Shown: positions 32,753 through 44,656 of the stretch, piece by piece
Layout of the letters: each line of letters begins with the position of its first letter
Position numbering within the stretch: position 1 is the stretch's first letter
NCBI GenBank assembly: GCA_033297075.1
Contig: MU858154.1
Span: 1 to 64,000, forward strand
Direction: 5' to 3'
DNA length: 64,000 bases
Source: Rhypophila decipiens
Taxonomy: Eukaryota; Ascomycota; Sordariomycetes; Sordariales; Naviculisporaceae
Made by a program: the position numbers and the translations under genes
Notes under the pieces: generated by a model
The model's input: only the letters and a program-made list of their open reading frames with translations
What the model was told of the DNA's origin: nothing
The model's database searches: none

Positions 32753-35562
32753 TCAAATCAGAATACTAACGGCCGTCAACCCCGGATCACAAACCATATA
32801 CGGCACAGCGCCCTTATCCTGCGCCGTACTATTATAATAAAACGCCTTTTGCAGTTCCTGCAAATCGCTATACAAGCGCTGACTGGCATCCCGGACCTTC
32901 GCCTCGGCCGGCGAGGTTTTGTACTTGTAGACATACCACTGGCTCGCGGCGTAATTCAACAAGCTCCTATCATCCTCCACCTTGAAGCTGAGCAGCCATG
33001 GGATCTGTGCTGCGAGTAACCACTCTCTTTGGCGATTGATCGGGAGAGCGGCGACGAGATCTGCCTCCTTGAACTTGCGTAGTGCGTCCAGGGTGGCAGG
33101 CGGTGTTTTGCACAGCGACGGGGGCTTTGCCACGACAAAGGCCTGGTAGAAATTTTGCAGGTAATTCACTGCGCTGTGGAAGGGAGAGGCGATGAAGATG
33201 CACATGGTTACTGCATCTACGAGGGCATCTAGGGTCGTGATGGACGGGAAGGAAGGCATGTGTCCTGACGATTGGACTTCTTTGCACCAGGCTTGGATGT
33301 ACTCGTCTTTGAGGACGGAGGCGTCTGTTGGGAAGCTGATTTCGAGCATGGATTTGGCGTATCGGCGGAGGACGGTCCAGAGGGAGAGCATGTTATTTGC
33401 GTATGGGTAGTTCTTGTACCGTGGTGTTTTGAGTCCCTCCTCGGTGCTGGGGAAACCGCGCCGCTTGAGGTCGTTGGGCACGTAGCTGCCTACGAAATCG
33501 TAGTTGTCGTAGGCGTCGCGGATGAAGGATGAAGCTTGGGCTGGGCTGACGCCTACAATGTCACGGATTACCTGGGGAACCTGAAGCAGTCATTTGTGTT
33601 AGTTGCTGGTCCTGTACAACATTTAGTGTGTAGATGTGTACCAGAGAAGAACGCGCTGCAGCATTCAAGGACAGGGTCTTGTACCAATGGGGATACAAGA
33701 GCCGATGGACGGCGTGGTCCATGGGGATGGTCCGGTTAGTGGCAATCTAATGAAAAGCAGTTGTTAGTATTTAGCAGACTACCAAACTCCAGGGCCATGG
33801 ACAGGACCAACAATAACAGCCTCTTCGACGAAATGACTGAGCGTCAGATGGACGACCAGTTCGTGGCGCATCCAGTCCGTGACCTGGGCGCAAGTCTTTG
33901 CGTATCGCCACGGCCAGTCCTCCTTCTCGCCGCTTGTGGAATCGGTAGGCGACATGCGCTTGTTGAAGATGGTGACAGACTACAAGGAAGATTAGTATCA
34001 TAACTGGGCATGTTTTTGTTGTTAGACTCACCTTCTCCATGGACCCCTTGTGGTCGAGGCAAATGGCAATGGGGTGCAATTTGCCGTCGTCATACAGCTG
34101 GAACAAGGTCACGGCGCCGACACACCAGTTCTCGCCGCTCCCTGGTTCCTGGTTGAACAGCACAGCCTCGGGGTCTGCCACGCCGCACGCCTTTCGGAAG
34201 TAGCTGCCATCTTGGACGAAGAGGGAGGCTGGGGCAGTCCTGCCAAGTGCTGCCACCCACTTGTCGTAGCCACCTATCACCTCAATATCAGCATTGTGTA
34301 GTGTACTCATGTTCAACTGGCGCAAATATCTTACCATTCTTGGCAGCCTTGGTAAACTCGTCAATCCACGTAGCCGAAGCTTGCGTGATAGTCGCCGGGT
34401 TGGTGCCGGTGAACTGCTGGTCAGCAAACCGACGATCGCTGAACCAGTCGTCAAGCAGACCAATGTTGCCGCCCTCGTTGATGTCGGTGCCCCATTTGCG
34501 GTGGAACTTGTTGTAGTCGACCACGTCTTGGATCTTCATCCCCTTTTCGGGCTCGCCGCCATAAGCGACAGCGCGTTCCTTCTCGAGCAGCCATTTCTTG
34601 GTCTTTCCGAGGAAGCCGTCCTCGTCTGGGGTGAGTTTCTTGAGGATGACCTGGGTTTGGATCAGGCCGATGGCGTTGAAGATGCCGAAGGGGGTCTGGT
34701 GTTTGTGTCAGCTGATGTGGGGTCGCGTTGGAAGTAGTGAGATTCTCACATAGCTCTGGTCGGGCGGGATGGTCAAAAGGTGTGGTGGGTCTGGCAAGTC
34801 AGCGAAATCGGGCCATGAAGTCGTCGAAGGTGTGGTGCTCACAGTCTGAAGGCGTGCCGTCATCATTCTTTGGGTAGCTCGTCCAGTTGTACAGCTTCTT
34901 CTGCTCCTCAAGGGTGAGATATCGTGGAAGTGTCGGCTCGACGCCCAGAACGTCAAAGAGCGAGGCAAAGCTGTGAGAGAGGTGTGTCAGTGTTTCCTGA
35001 CCTCTTTCACGGATCCAAGGACACCCTTACGTCTGCTCAATCTTGGAATACGCCTGCGTCAAAGCTACTTGAGTGCCCAAATAGGTCCCCTTGGTGACGT
35101 TGCCCTCGGGCTCCTTGACCACGCCATCGTCAACGGTGGCATATAGCTTCAGCTTGAGAAGCTCATTGTCAAAGACTCCAGGATCGTACGAGGGGATGGG
35201 AGCGTTCTTGACATCCTTGGGGGCGATCTGCGCCAAGAACTCCTTCTCGGGTGTGTGTTTAAGGATGCTGGCTTGATCGGGGCGGTTGATGGCTTCCTTG
35301 GATGGAATCGTCGGAAGGTCACCGTCCAGAGCCTTGTGCATGAGGTTGTCGGCAAAGTGGAGGGCCCTTCAAGTTGGTCAGCCAGCGAGTCAAGTTTAAA
35401 CGAGACGGTATTAGAGTTTACCTGTCGACCACCGAGGGGATAATTGGAGAGCGGCGACCACCCATATTGCTTGAGATTTTGAGCTTTACGAGGTGCTTGT
35501 GTGAGGATGAGCTCGATGGGCTTGGGCAGCTGGCTCCGAGGGAATGGGAGCCTTTTAACCAT
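32753..35562 (-). CDS. Lipoxygenase
   Basis: Nine exons: 35562-35422, 35332-35031, 34970-34843, 34790-34750, 34695-34335, 34273-34032, 33979-33812, 33746-33642, 33580-32753. They total 772 codons in frame (771 residues). Metal-ligand signatures of the lipoxygenase fold are present: HLTLSHFVEEA (two His), FHSAVNYLQNF (His, then Asn) and a C-terminal Ile (AVSILI). Other family motifs are FTGTNPATI, GSMEKSVTIFNKR and DWPWRYAKTCAQVTDWMRHE. It would dioxygenate polyunsaturated fatty acids to hydroperoxides; no clear signal peptide is seen with this start. Intron 7 uses a rare GTTGGT donor. The first junction is least certain: an alternative without this intron needs a 1-nt frameshift but reads well (SFKLDSLADQLEG, LHFADNLMHK). 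Confidence 0.85.
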
Positions 35563-37030
35563 GGATCAAAAGATTCCAGTGCGTGCCGTATCCTAGCATC
35601 CCAGTCTGATCGGTCAGCCCTGCAACCAAGCATTTCGGTTGGCTGCTCTGGACCTAGCTTCCATATTCCAGCGCCCAATGTCTCGGCATCATCCCAGGCT
35701 CCATTTGTGGCTCTCAGGAGAACAATCTAGGCTACGACGTGCCCGTCCTGGGCATGGAATCTGAGTGCCGCACGAGACTCTGAGCCAATGAGGCGGTGAG
35801 GTTGACGTGAGCCATGATGCAACCCTTCGGTGTCCAAGACTCGAATCGATAGTCATTCCCGAAAAGTGGTGCAGTAGGGCTGAGGATGGACCCTGAAGAG
35901 GCTCCCAAGACCATGATGGCGGAGACCGCGGGCTGGCTGAACTTGGAAGATGCACGATATGTAACCACTCACAGGCTGCGACATTTATCGCCGGGGTCTA
36001 TCCCCCAAGTCGCATAGGGCTGAGTGCTGTTAATAGTGTCCCCAGCCCCCTGAATGCCCTGATAGGCCCGGAGGAGGCCGGGGGGAGGATGGTGATATTG
36101 GCATAGACGGGGTAGCATTTCGTGGCTTGGAGCGGGAGGTGCTGTTAGAAATCTGGGATGATGCCGTCTGTGGGTGTATTGCAAGTGGAGGGACAGTTGC
36201 GGGCGGATACCACGCTGAGCTGAGCCGCTGTGGCGGTCTGGAGGTTGGGATTGATAGCGGACTTTTGTTTAGCCCAGCAACAATCCATTGAGATTTTGAG
36301 GGATCCAAGAATAACATTGACATTTCTCTCATTTTGATCGAATTTGTCTGAAATTTGTCCAGGGTCTCACAATACATGTCAGGGTCCGAGTACATACATG
36401 TACATACATGTCGGTCGTTCGGGCCCGCGCGGACTTACCGCTGTCTCGGGGACGCTAGGCGGTCATCATGTGCGCCAGTCAGAACTTTATTGCGGCTTTA
36501 CCTCTCTTTTCCAACGCCGTATTCAGCGACTTGTCTTCTCTGATAATAAACCATTGTTACTTTCGCCCCGTTTTCATTGAAGTTATATCAGACTTTAACT
36601 GAATTGATTGTTCACATGATCATGTATTTTTGACAGAGCCACTGGTGGTGCGGCGAAAGGCCCGGTGTGAAACGTCCCCCTCAAATTCTCAATCCTGTTG
36701 ACACTTGACAGAGGGGGTAACCTTTTCCTCGGTCCAACAAGGGCCAACCCCTCTTTACATTCCCAACCACGCCGCCTAGGCACTCTTTCTAGTGACGTCT
36801 TGGAATGATCGTCCCAATCATGGCACCATCCGAGGCATTCCCCTCCACTTTTTGGGACCAAAGAGTAATAGTGCATATGTATTATGACTGCGTCAAGGGC
36901 ATTCCCCGGACAACGCTTACCAAGACTCTAGCTCACCGGTCAAGCACAAGAGATCAAAAAGGCCCGGCCTCTCGTAGATTTCCTCTGAGGCATGTCGCAC
37001 TTGACGTGAGACTCGAGTAGACAAGACATC
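35563..37030. other. Upstream region of divergent lipoxygenase and arylesterase genes, with coding-like fragments
   Basis: On the minus strand between about 36300 and 35690 short stretches look protein-like in changing frames (for example RAYQGIQGAGDTINST and FGNDYRFESWTPKG). They may be remnants of another gene or an unrecognised upstream part; no coherent model could be built. The segment 36400-37030 shows nothing. Confidence 0.35.
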
Positions 37031-38446
37031 ATGAAGAGCTCTACATTGGTGGTGACCTCGCTGGTCGGGGCGCTCGCCGCCTATTACTGGGGAGAGCTTG
37101 TATACCGGACGATGACTGTCATGGGGGTCTTTCGGTGGCAGGTCCCCAACATGTACGCCGATGAGGACATTGTGTACATTGAGGACACACAGCATTGTGA
37201 AGATGGTGAGTTTCTCTTCTTACTAAGGAAATTCTTTGTCTCATATGCTAATTTATCATAACCATAGTGCACTATCACGACGATCTGCTCTACACCGCAT
37301 GCGAGGACACCCTCGAAGGACGCTTCAAATGGTTCCCTCCACTGGGCACGTTTACAGAGCCCGAGCTGGCTGCCAAGAGCAAGGGCTCTATTCACGTCGT
37401 CGACCCAAAGGTCAGTGGCTCCCAGCCGGTTATCACCTCCACAATACTCACACCCCTTTCAGACCAAGAAATCCAAACGTCTCAAGTTCCAAAACTTTGA
37501 CCACGTCACCGGCTTCATAACCCACGGCTTCGACATCGTTGCGGACCCAGACCAGCCGGAGGGCAAAGCAATCTACATAATCGCCATCAACCACCTGCCC
37601 AACCCCCAGTGGACAGTCTCAACAGCCGACCCATCAATCCACAAGGCCCGGTCCCAGCTGGAAGTCTTTCACCACGAAATCGGATCCGACACAATCAGAC
37701 ATGTCCGCTCCATCTGGAATGACCTGATCCGCACACCCAACGACGTCTACGCACACAGCCCAACAACCATCTTTGTCAGCAACGACCACTACCACAGGGA
37801 AGGAATCAAGCGGGCTCTGGAAGACATCAACTTTAACGCCAAATATACCGAGGTTATCAAGCTTGAAGTTGAGCCCGAGACGCTCAAATCATCAGAGATA
37901 ACCAACTCAGCAGACGGAGTTCAAGCAAGCATTGCACTCCCGCACATGCACATCAGCAACGGGATGGGCCACGGACGAACCGATCGCGAGATCTTAATAG
38001 CCAACTGTGCCAGCGGAATCCTCAAGATCGGCCAGGTCGATGATAACGGGAACGTCACGCTAACAGATGAGATTCGCGCCGAGATCGTGATTGACAACCC
38101 GAGCTACTTTTCTGATCCCTATTCCGATGCGCCTGAAAAGGGCGGGTTCTTATTGCCTGGAGTAGCGCGGCCTTTAACGCTGGGACATACGTCGCATGAT
38201 AGTTCGTACGAGGGGGCCAAGGACTCGGCCATGGTTTGGTATGCTACGCCCGGAAAGACCGAGGGAAAGAAATGGGATCAACGGTTGATTTTCTCGGATG
38301 ATGGGAGCCGGCTGAGGAGCATCTCGGGGGCTGTCATGGTGCCAATTGATCCTGAGGAGCAGGAGGATAAGACCAAGCGGCAGGCCATGTTGTTCATGAC
38401 GGGGTTCGTGTCGAGGAGTATGATTGCTGTCAAGGTTGATTTGTAG
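37031..38446 (+). CDS. Arylesterase/paraoxonase-like beta-propeller protein
   Basis: Exons 37031-37205, 37268-37410 and 37463-38446 give 433 residues. An N-terminal hydrophobic helix (about 5-25, TLVVTSLVGALAAYYWGELV) may anchor the protein, as in paraoxonases. Propeller features include NFDHVTGFITHGFDIV, IYIIAINHL, the metal-binding-type TTIFVSNDHYHREG and a late LIANCASGILKIG strand. The fold and the SNDHYH segment fit the serum paraoxonase/arylesterase family, calcium-dependent lactonases/esterases. The substrate is unknown. It is divergent from the lipoxygenase gene, with about 1.5 kb between them. Confidence 0.8.
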
Positions 38447-39833
38447 ATTCGACTTGATGAGCGATGCACACGTGTATTGGTACCGTTACTAGTACAATTG
38501 CCTTTTTCAGTCAACCAACAGTTTGGTGCACTCATATCATGCAACAGTTATGCCTACTTGTGGCTTCTTATCTCACCTCTCGTCATATCGCCGAATTGTT
38601 GACTTCAAAGCTGGGAGCTCGGTATTGACGTTGTACGGGTTACCAAAATAGGTTTCAATACAACGGTCTAGAACGCCGAAAGGTGGAGATCAAAATTCAA
38701 AAAGCCAATTTAAAGGAATCCAAATTCAACCGTCTCCCCGAATTGTTTGCCCGTTGGTCGAATCAATTGTCCCGCCCCGACCAAGCCCGTTTCCATTGCC
38801 TCGGCATGATCTACCCTCCGGGCAGCACGTAAAACAAGATTGACGTTGAGATATCAACGGCGTGACTCAGCAAGGGTACAAAATACCATAACGCCGAACG
38901 GTAATTTCGATATCATGACTGTCATCAAAAGTCTCCGGTGGCGCCTGTGACAAGCTGTGCCGGTACCATCATCAATATTAAACACGAGAGGTCCCAAATC
39001 GAGTGACATTCTCATATCACAACTTCGGCGAACGGGCCAATCCTGTCGAGGGCAAAAATCGTTATCAAAACTAGGGTTTCGTAATTTCGGAAAGACCCCC
39101 TCTATTACGAATTTCAACTTCTTGAGGCTTGAAATTAAAATAAAATGAAATTTCAGCTAACCACATTAGGAAGGCAGTAAAGTAGTCCAAGAGGTAGTTC
39201 CTTAACAATTTACTATAGGCTAGACCTTATAAGTATGATAACTACCTATAATGGCCTATATATACTCCGTAACCCTAACCCTGGTATGAAATATGAAAAT
39301 CTTGAATTTCAGACCCCCAATTTTCGAAACGCTTTTCAAAAATTCGTTGAAATTCGAAATTTGAAAATTTCATTACGAATCCCTAATCAAAACAACAGAA
39401 CATGATGTTCTTGTGATTTCCGGGGGCAGGTATGTCGATGTAACTCTAGGTAGTGCGGTTAGTGGGAGCGACAAGGACGGTACCGATGTGGACCGAAGCA
39501 CCAAGAAATCTCCACGTGCTTGGCATCGAAAGTTAAGACCGTTTGGAATATTCTACATGTGGATAAAAGGAACCAACAACATAATGAACAAGCATAACCC
39601 CGGGGCGACGCCCTTCGTAACTCCGCTGGGAAGAAAAAGTTCATCTGATATCTTTCTTGATTACCAATTTACGATTTATGTCTCCGAGACGTGATTATAA
39701 CTGAACTCACGCTCACTACTTTCCCCTTCCAACTTCCGTCCTGAGTCCTGATTCTGGAACCATACCACCTTCCCACACTCGCTACTACACAAAATTCATT
39801 CTCGTCTCAAGATACCCGCTACTCACCTCCAAC
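38447..39833. other. AT-rich intergenic region with a hAT-type MITE
   Basis: Apart from the element at 39072-39385 no gene is supported. The last ~120 bp are C/T-rich and look like the 5' UTR of the flavin oxidoreductase. Confidence 0.6.
39072..39385. mobile_element. hAT-type MITE with perfect 8-bp target duplication
   Basis: A 314-bp AT-rich non-coding element bounded by 14-bp terminal inverted repeats, TAGGGTTTCGTAAT on the left and the reverse complement of TAGGGATTCGTAAT on the right (one mismatch). Directly outside both ends is ATCAAAAC (39064-39071 and 39386-39393). Eight-bp duplications and TAGGG-type ends are hallmarks of the hAT superfamily. Internally there is ACCCTAACCCTGG, a chance telomere-like string. 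Confidence 0.88.
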
Positions 39834-41246
39834 ATGGGCTCCAAACAAGATCTCAACCTCGCCCAACCGCTCACCCTAAAATGCGGCCTCACCCTCCCCA
39901 ACAGGCTCGTCAAAGCCGCCATGGCCGAGGGACTCGGAACAAAAGGCCTCCCAACAGATGAACGTCTTCTCTCGGCCTACCGCTCCTGGGCCCAAGGCGG
40001 CTGGGGCATGATCCTCACCGGAAACGTCCAAATCGACCGTCGATACCTAGGTTCACCAGCCGACGTCTACGTCGACGCGCCCTCCCTCTCCGACCCAGCA
40101 ACCAAAGCCTCCACCCTCGCTGCCTTTCAGAAATACGCCGAGACAGCCAAACCACCACCGTCTGCCTCTTCCTCCCCCAGTGGCGGTCAGCGGGCGGCAG
40201 TAATAGTCCAAATCAACCATCCAGGCCGACAATCCCCCCTCGGCTCTGGCTCGCGCCCGTTCCTATCCAAGACCGTCGCCCCCTCTGCCATCCAACTCTC
40301 CCTAGGAGGCACCGGCGCTTCTTCACCGCTAGCATACCTCCTCACCAAGCTTCTATTCGGCACCCCGCGGGAACTCACAATCCCAGAAATAAAAGACATC
40401 ATCTCCCGGTTTGCCCAGACCGCCTTGTTCCTAGCAGAAGCCGGCTTCGACGGTGTGGAAATCCATGCCGCGCACGGTTACCTCCTTTCTCAGTTCCTCT
40501 CTCCCAGCTCAAACCAGCGGACTGATGCCTACGGAGGCACCCCCGCCAAGCGTGCTCAAATCATCATCGAAATCATCCACTCCATCCGCGAGACCCTTGC
40601 AAAGGACGGACGATATCCCCACTTTGCGGTGGGAATCAAGATCAACAGCGCAGACGTCCAATCCGACGGTGAAAAGGGCCTGCAAGAATGCATCGAGCAA
40701 CTCCAGCTGATTGTCGATGCTGGCGTGGATTTCGTCGAAGTCTCGGGGGGAAGTTATGACGATCCACGCATGTTTGTCGGGAAGGACGATGATTCCACCG
40801 CCTCTAGCAGCAACACGAAGGAAGTCCTCCCAGCAGCAAGTGAGAGCAGCCAAAAGAGGGAAGCCTTCTTCCAGACCTACTGTGCTGCGATCCGACCTAC
40901 CCTTTCTAGCTCAACACACGAGACGCCTCTCATGTTGACAGGAGGATTCCGGACCCGGAAAGGAATGGAAACTGCGCTTTCGATCAAAGACTGCGACATG
41001 GTGGGGATCGGTCGTCCGGCTGTGATTAATCCCCACCTGCCGAATAATACCATACTCAACACCGAGGTATCGGACAAGGATGCAATCGCTTATGCGAAGA
41101 AGGTCCCTATCCCGGGCTGGTTTGGGTCTATCGCGCGCAAGATTCTCCCTCGTGTTATTGGGGCTGGTTACGAGACGACTTGGTATGTTGAGCGTATCAA
41201 GGATGTTGGATTTGGACCCTCTGGTAAGGACGGGCAGAAGAAGTAG
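39834..41246 (+). CDS. NADH:flavin oxidoreductase of the old yellow enzyme family
   Basis: An intronless frame of 470 residues forming a TIM-barrel FMN enzyme. It begins with the family's LTLPNRLVKAAMAEGLG segment. It has VQINHPGRQSP in the middle and HAAHGYLLSQFLSPSSNQRT (substrate/FMN pocket, HxxH type) near 210. The phosphate-binding LTGGFRTRKGME lies at about 375, followed by DMVGIGRPAVINP. The C-terminal extension (from about 415) is longer than in classical OYE and resembles fungal NADH oxidases of this family. It probably reduces activated alkenes using NAD(P)H; no secretion or membrane signal. Confidence 0.9.
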   Translation: MGSKQDLNLAQPLTLKCGLTLPNRLVKAAMAEGLGTKGLPTDERLLSAYRSWAQGGWGMILTGNVQIDRRYLGSPADVYVDAPSLSDPATKASTLAAFQKYAETAKPPPSASSSPSGGQRAAVIVQINHPGRQSPLGSGSRPFLSKTVAPSAIQLSLGGTGASSPLAYLLTKLLFGTPRELTIPEIKDIISRFAQTALFLAEAGFDGVEIHAAHGYLLSQFLSPSSNQRTDAYGGTPAKRAQIIIEIIHSIRETLAKDGRYPHFAVGIKINSADVQSDGEKGLQECIEQLQLIVDAGVDFVEVSGGSYDDPRMFVGKDDDSTASSSNTKEVLPAASESSQKREAFFQTYCAAIRPTLSSSTHETPLMLTGGFRTRKGMETALSIKDCDMVGIGRPAVINPHLPNNTILNTEVSDKDAIAYAKKVPIPGWFGSIARKILPRVIGAGYETTWYVERIKDVGFGPSGKDGQKK

Positions 41247-41701
41247 GTCGTGGATAAGATTCTAGGCGCTGGGGGTGGTATTAGGTTTTCTTTTTTCTTT
41301 TTTCTTCTTTTCTTTTAGAGTATTTCCATTATCGGTCTGGCAGATTGTACGCATTAAAGAAGAGCAGGCGTTTGACTGGTGAAGAACACAACTAGTATGT
41401 AATTATGGTTAGAGAGTTGCCCTTTCTGTGTTCAACAGGAAGGCCAAAGAATACCACAAGAAAGAGATAATACATGAAGCTTCCAGAAACAAGAAATGTG
41501 ACAGGAAAGAGTCCAAAAAAGAAAGAAAGAAAAAGCCCCAGAATATCCCAAGTCCCTGCGCCAAAGAATAATCCTAGCCTTCCCATGACGAATCCCGCCA
41601 CAAAATTCAAAATATACAAAATTAAGCTAAATCCCATCGTCGCTCATGAACATCATCAGCCATCAAATCATTACAAATATTGAAACTCAAGATCCAACTG
41701 C
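41247..41701. other. Intergenic region between convergent genes
   Basis: T-rich 3' flank. A minus-strand frame at 41637-41392 would encode 81 residues with several hydrophobic stretches; it is discussed as a finding but not called as a gene. Confidence 0.4.
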
Positions 41702-43757
41702 TTATTCAATTAGCCTTGAGTCAATATCACTACAAGTAAGCTGACAAATCTCGCGAATCCTCCTCACACTGATTCTTGAGCCATCAGCTTGCTCCATTAG
41801 CACAATCTGGAGCGCATTATTCAGGCTCGGATTCACCAGTTTGTCCGAGATCCAGTCTCGAGAAAACTGGGTGTCTGCCTCGATGCCGGCCCAGAACAAG
41901 GGCCACTGCATCCGGTCTGCCGTGAAATATTAGTTAGCAATCTGACCGTGGAACCGACACGTAAAGAGACTCGCTGAACAAGGTACGCTCGCGACTTCTC
42001 TTACCTGTTTGCCCCTTATCAGGGACTGCCAGGGACCTCTGGATCAGCGTCAAGAGTTTGTCCAGCACCCCATTATCTCGGTGGGTATATCCTTCCCATT
42101 GGACCTGGGTAGAGCACCTTCGCTGATAAATTATCAGCGAATAGAAATTCGCAACCGCCCAGTCGCAGTTACTTAAGTCTCGACCACGCGGCTTGGCCTC
42201 GGACTGGGACTCAATGAGCATCGAACTGAGAGTGGTATTCCGCCGTAAGGCCTCGATCTTGACTTCAATTTCTCGGCATTGGCTCTCGTCCAGCTCGTAT
42301 GGCCCCTCTCCATTACTGACCACAAGTCTGTTGATCTCATGGTGGATCATCCAGATCTGGTGCAGCACCTTGAAGAACCTTTTATTTCGCAGGTCGTCCA
42401 TCCATTCCGCCTGGGGATAGGCTTCATGGTTGAGCCTTAGCTCCTCAGAGGAGATTTCAAATATTTCACCGAGTTTCTCCGCTGACATGGAGACAGACTG
42501 CCAGAGAGTATCTGCCATGGCCCCCCCTTCGCCCTGGAAGCAGGCCTGCGTATCGACCCAGAAGAGCCAAGTGATAAGTCGGGCTAGAAGGGCCTTGTCC
42601 TTGGGCCTGTATTTACGGCCTGCACCAGATCCAGGCAGGTGATTGGCATCCGTGGGGGGCAGGATAATGTCCAGAAGGCCTGACGCCTTGATGTAGTCAG
42701 CCATGGAAAGGCTGAGGCGAGAATAGGCCGTCCACATCCCAACCGGTCGTCGTCCGCGGCGATGGTTGATGTATAGGAACCAGAACGACGGCAACACCTC
42801 CATGGGATCCGAGTCCTGGCTCAGAAGTCTATCGAAGAGCATCTGTTGACCCATGGCGTACTTTTTGGTGGCATTCTCCTGCAGCAGCGCATCAGACTTT
42901 CCCCGAGCATACCAGCATTCCGCTGAAGCAGCGGCCAGGAGGAGCTGGTGCAACATCGGAGAGTGAGTCGCCCTTCTCCGAAGTATCGCGTGCGTTGAAT
43001 ATTGCGGCTTCTTACTGCCGAAGCCAAAGGTGGCATCCGCGCCATAGAAGTCGAGTGCGACTCGGTCTTCTAATGTGAGGGCGTCCCCTGGGAGACTGTC
43101 GTAAGCGATGGACGACCCGAGTAGGGTTTCTGCCATCGGGCTAGGAGGCTGCCACATGACGGCCTGTGACATGTCGAAGCCGTACATCCCGAGCAGGTCT
43201 CCATCCCGCAAGGGGAATGTATTATCGAACGGAGCAGGAAGGTGGCCCACGCTGCCAAACACGACAGGCTGAGTTGTGTTGTTTTGAATGGGAAAACTCT
43301 CGTCAATGCCTTCAAGATCGAGGCTGTCGTCGCGGGGAACGTGGAAATCTGACGGCTCAGCCTCCTGTGAACTGATTTGGCTCGCAGCTCGTCGGATGGC
43401 AACAGATTTGCCACGAATCTTTTTCCATCCATCCCGTCTTTCCTTCACTGAAGGCGGTCTGGTCCAATCACATAGAAGATTTTGACGGCTACGCAGAACT
43501 GTCAATGTCTGTGATGTAGCTCATAGCTCATACAGGATGGGGACTGTTTACCTGCATTCGTGACAACGAGGGTGCACTTCGTCACACTTCACTTTCCTCG
43601 CCCTGCAGGTGGAGCACCCTGAGGACAAAGAAGCACGGTAAGCTAATATCCATCTGACTGGGCCACTAGGAGACTTACCATTTTTGCTTCGGCCGTATGA
43701 CTGGCGCATCCGCTGAGTTCGGTCCTTGGGTGGTGAGTTGGACTCTGGAGGTGACAT
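41702..43757 (-). CDS. Zn2Cys6 fungal transcription factor
   Basis: Exons 43757-43679, 43618-43552, 43488-42005 and 41916-41702 give 614 residues. The binuclear cluster spans residues 28-55 (Cys at 28, 31, 38, 45, 48, 55) and is split by introns 1 and 2. Intron 2 must use the distal acceptor CTGCGTAG, since the nearer CAG causes a stop. The middle region (HAILRRRATHSPMLHQLLLA, ECWYARGKSDALLQENATKK, TWLFWVDTQACFQGEGG) matches the C-terminal 'fungal-specific transcription factor' type found in arginine-regulator-like proteins. It is nuclear, with DNA contact via RARKVK. Convergent with the flavin oxidoreductase and divergent from the amidohydrolase, so either could be a target; that is inference only. 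Confidence 0.9.
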
Positions 43758-44656
43758 GGCGCAAAACTTGCTCAAGCTACTAGGGCGTGGGGTCCAAGTG
43801 GTGGTACAAACGACAGAGATGGCGTGAAGAGAAACGGTGGCAAAAAGATCGTATGTCTGATGATGATGGAATTCTGAGTTGCATCAATTGCAAAGGGATG
43901 AGTGGAGACCGGCGTTTAATATCTCATGATCTGTTCAATAACATTTCCTGGTTGGAACCATTAAGGCTCTGGCTGTGAATGGGATGTCGTCTCGTCGTCT
44001 GCGGGGCACAGCGTGGTGCATATGGTGGTTGTGCGCAGCCTTGCCTGGCTCGTCTGCTTGGGAGAGCTGTTATCGGTGAGATGCATCACCGTCGTCAATT
44101 CTGACCAATCGCCTGAAGCCATCGTCGTCTATTCGGCCAGTCGGCATCGTCAACCCAAGTTCGGTGTGGAAAGAGCGGTGGATTTCTGCATGCCAAGTGT
44201 TGGGGGATTCTGTGATTGCCAGAGGCTTGTTCCAACAATTGTTTTCGTGTTTTTGACTCTTTGAGAGGTCTGCTGTTCTTGGCGGTGTAGTATCCTTGGA
44301 ACAAGAGCCCCAGTGACGCTTTCGTCCTTGGAAATACTAAAAATGGTGGGGTTTGCGGGGTTCTTCCTCTCCCCTCATGCCAGTCCATGGGAAGGCACCT
44401 TGCGCACTTCACGACGGGCACATACTCGAGAATACTGGAACGGCCGATTGGTCAAATAACACGACTGTTATCTCTGTGGCTTCAAGATTTCTTTAAAGAC
44501 CACTGGCAGCCTACCTTGACCCATCGCTATCTGGGAGACTGAACAAGTTCGACCCCTCCATCCCACCTCACTACCCTGGATTCGCTCCAACAATTTGCCC
44601 ACAACCACACCCACTCCAACACTTCCTGTGTAGCCAAGACTTTCCAGTGAGTCAAG
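43758..44656. other. Shared upstream region of the regulator and amidohydrolase genes
   Basis: A divergent promoter region of about 0.9 kb. Frames present (for example 44013-44264) are unsupported. I identified no specific binding site. Confidence 0.5.

Noticed and set aside
33812..33980. Apparent 1-nt insertion in lipoxygenase exon 7
   Set aside because: Rechecking the bases gave TTCAACAAGCGCATG, which is in frame; exon 7 is 168 nt and intact.
39269..39285. ACCCTAACCC telomere-like string (also near 62885-62900)
   Set aside because: Only two units, internal to a MITE or intergenic DNA; too short to be telomeric.
32753..41246. Idea that lipoxygenase, arylesterase, flavin oxidoreductase and the regulator form an oxylipin cluster
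   Set aside because: No shared promoter motif, transporter or core synthase is visible, and adjacency alone is not evidence; left as an unproven neighbourhood.
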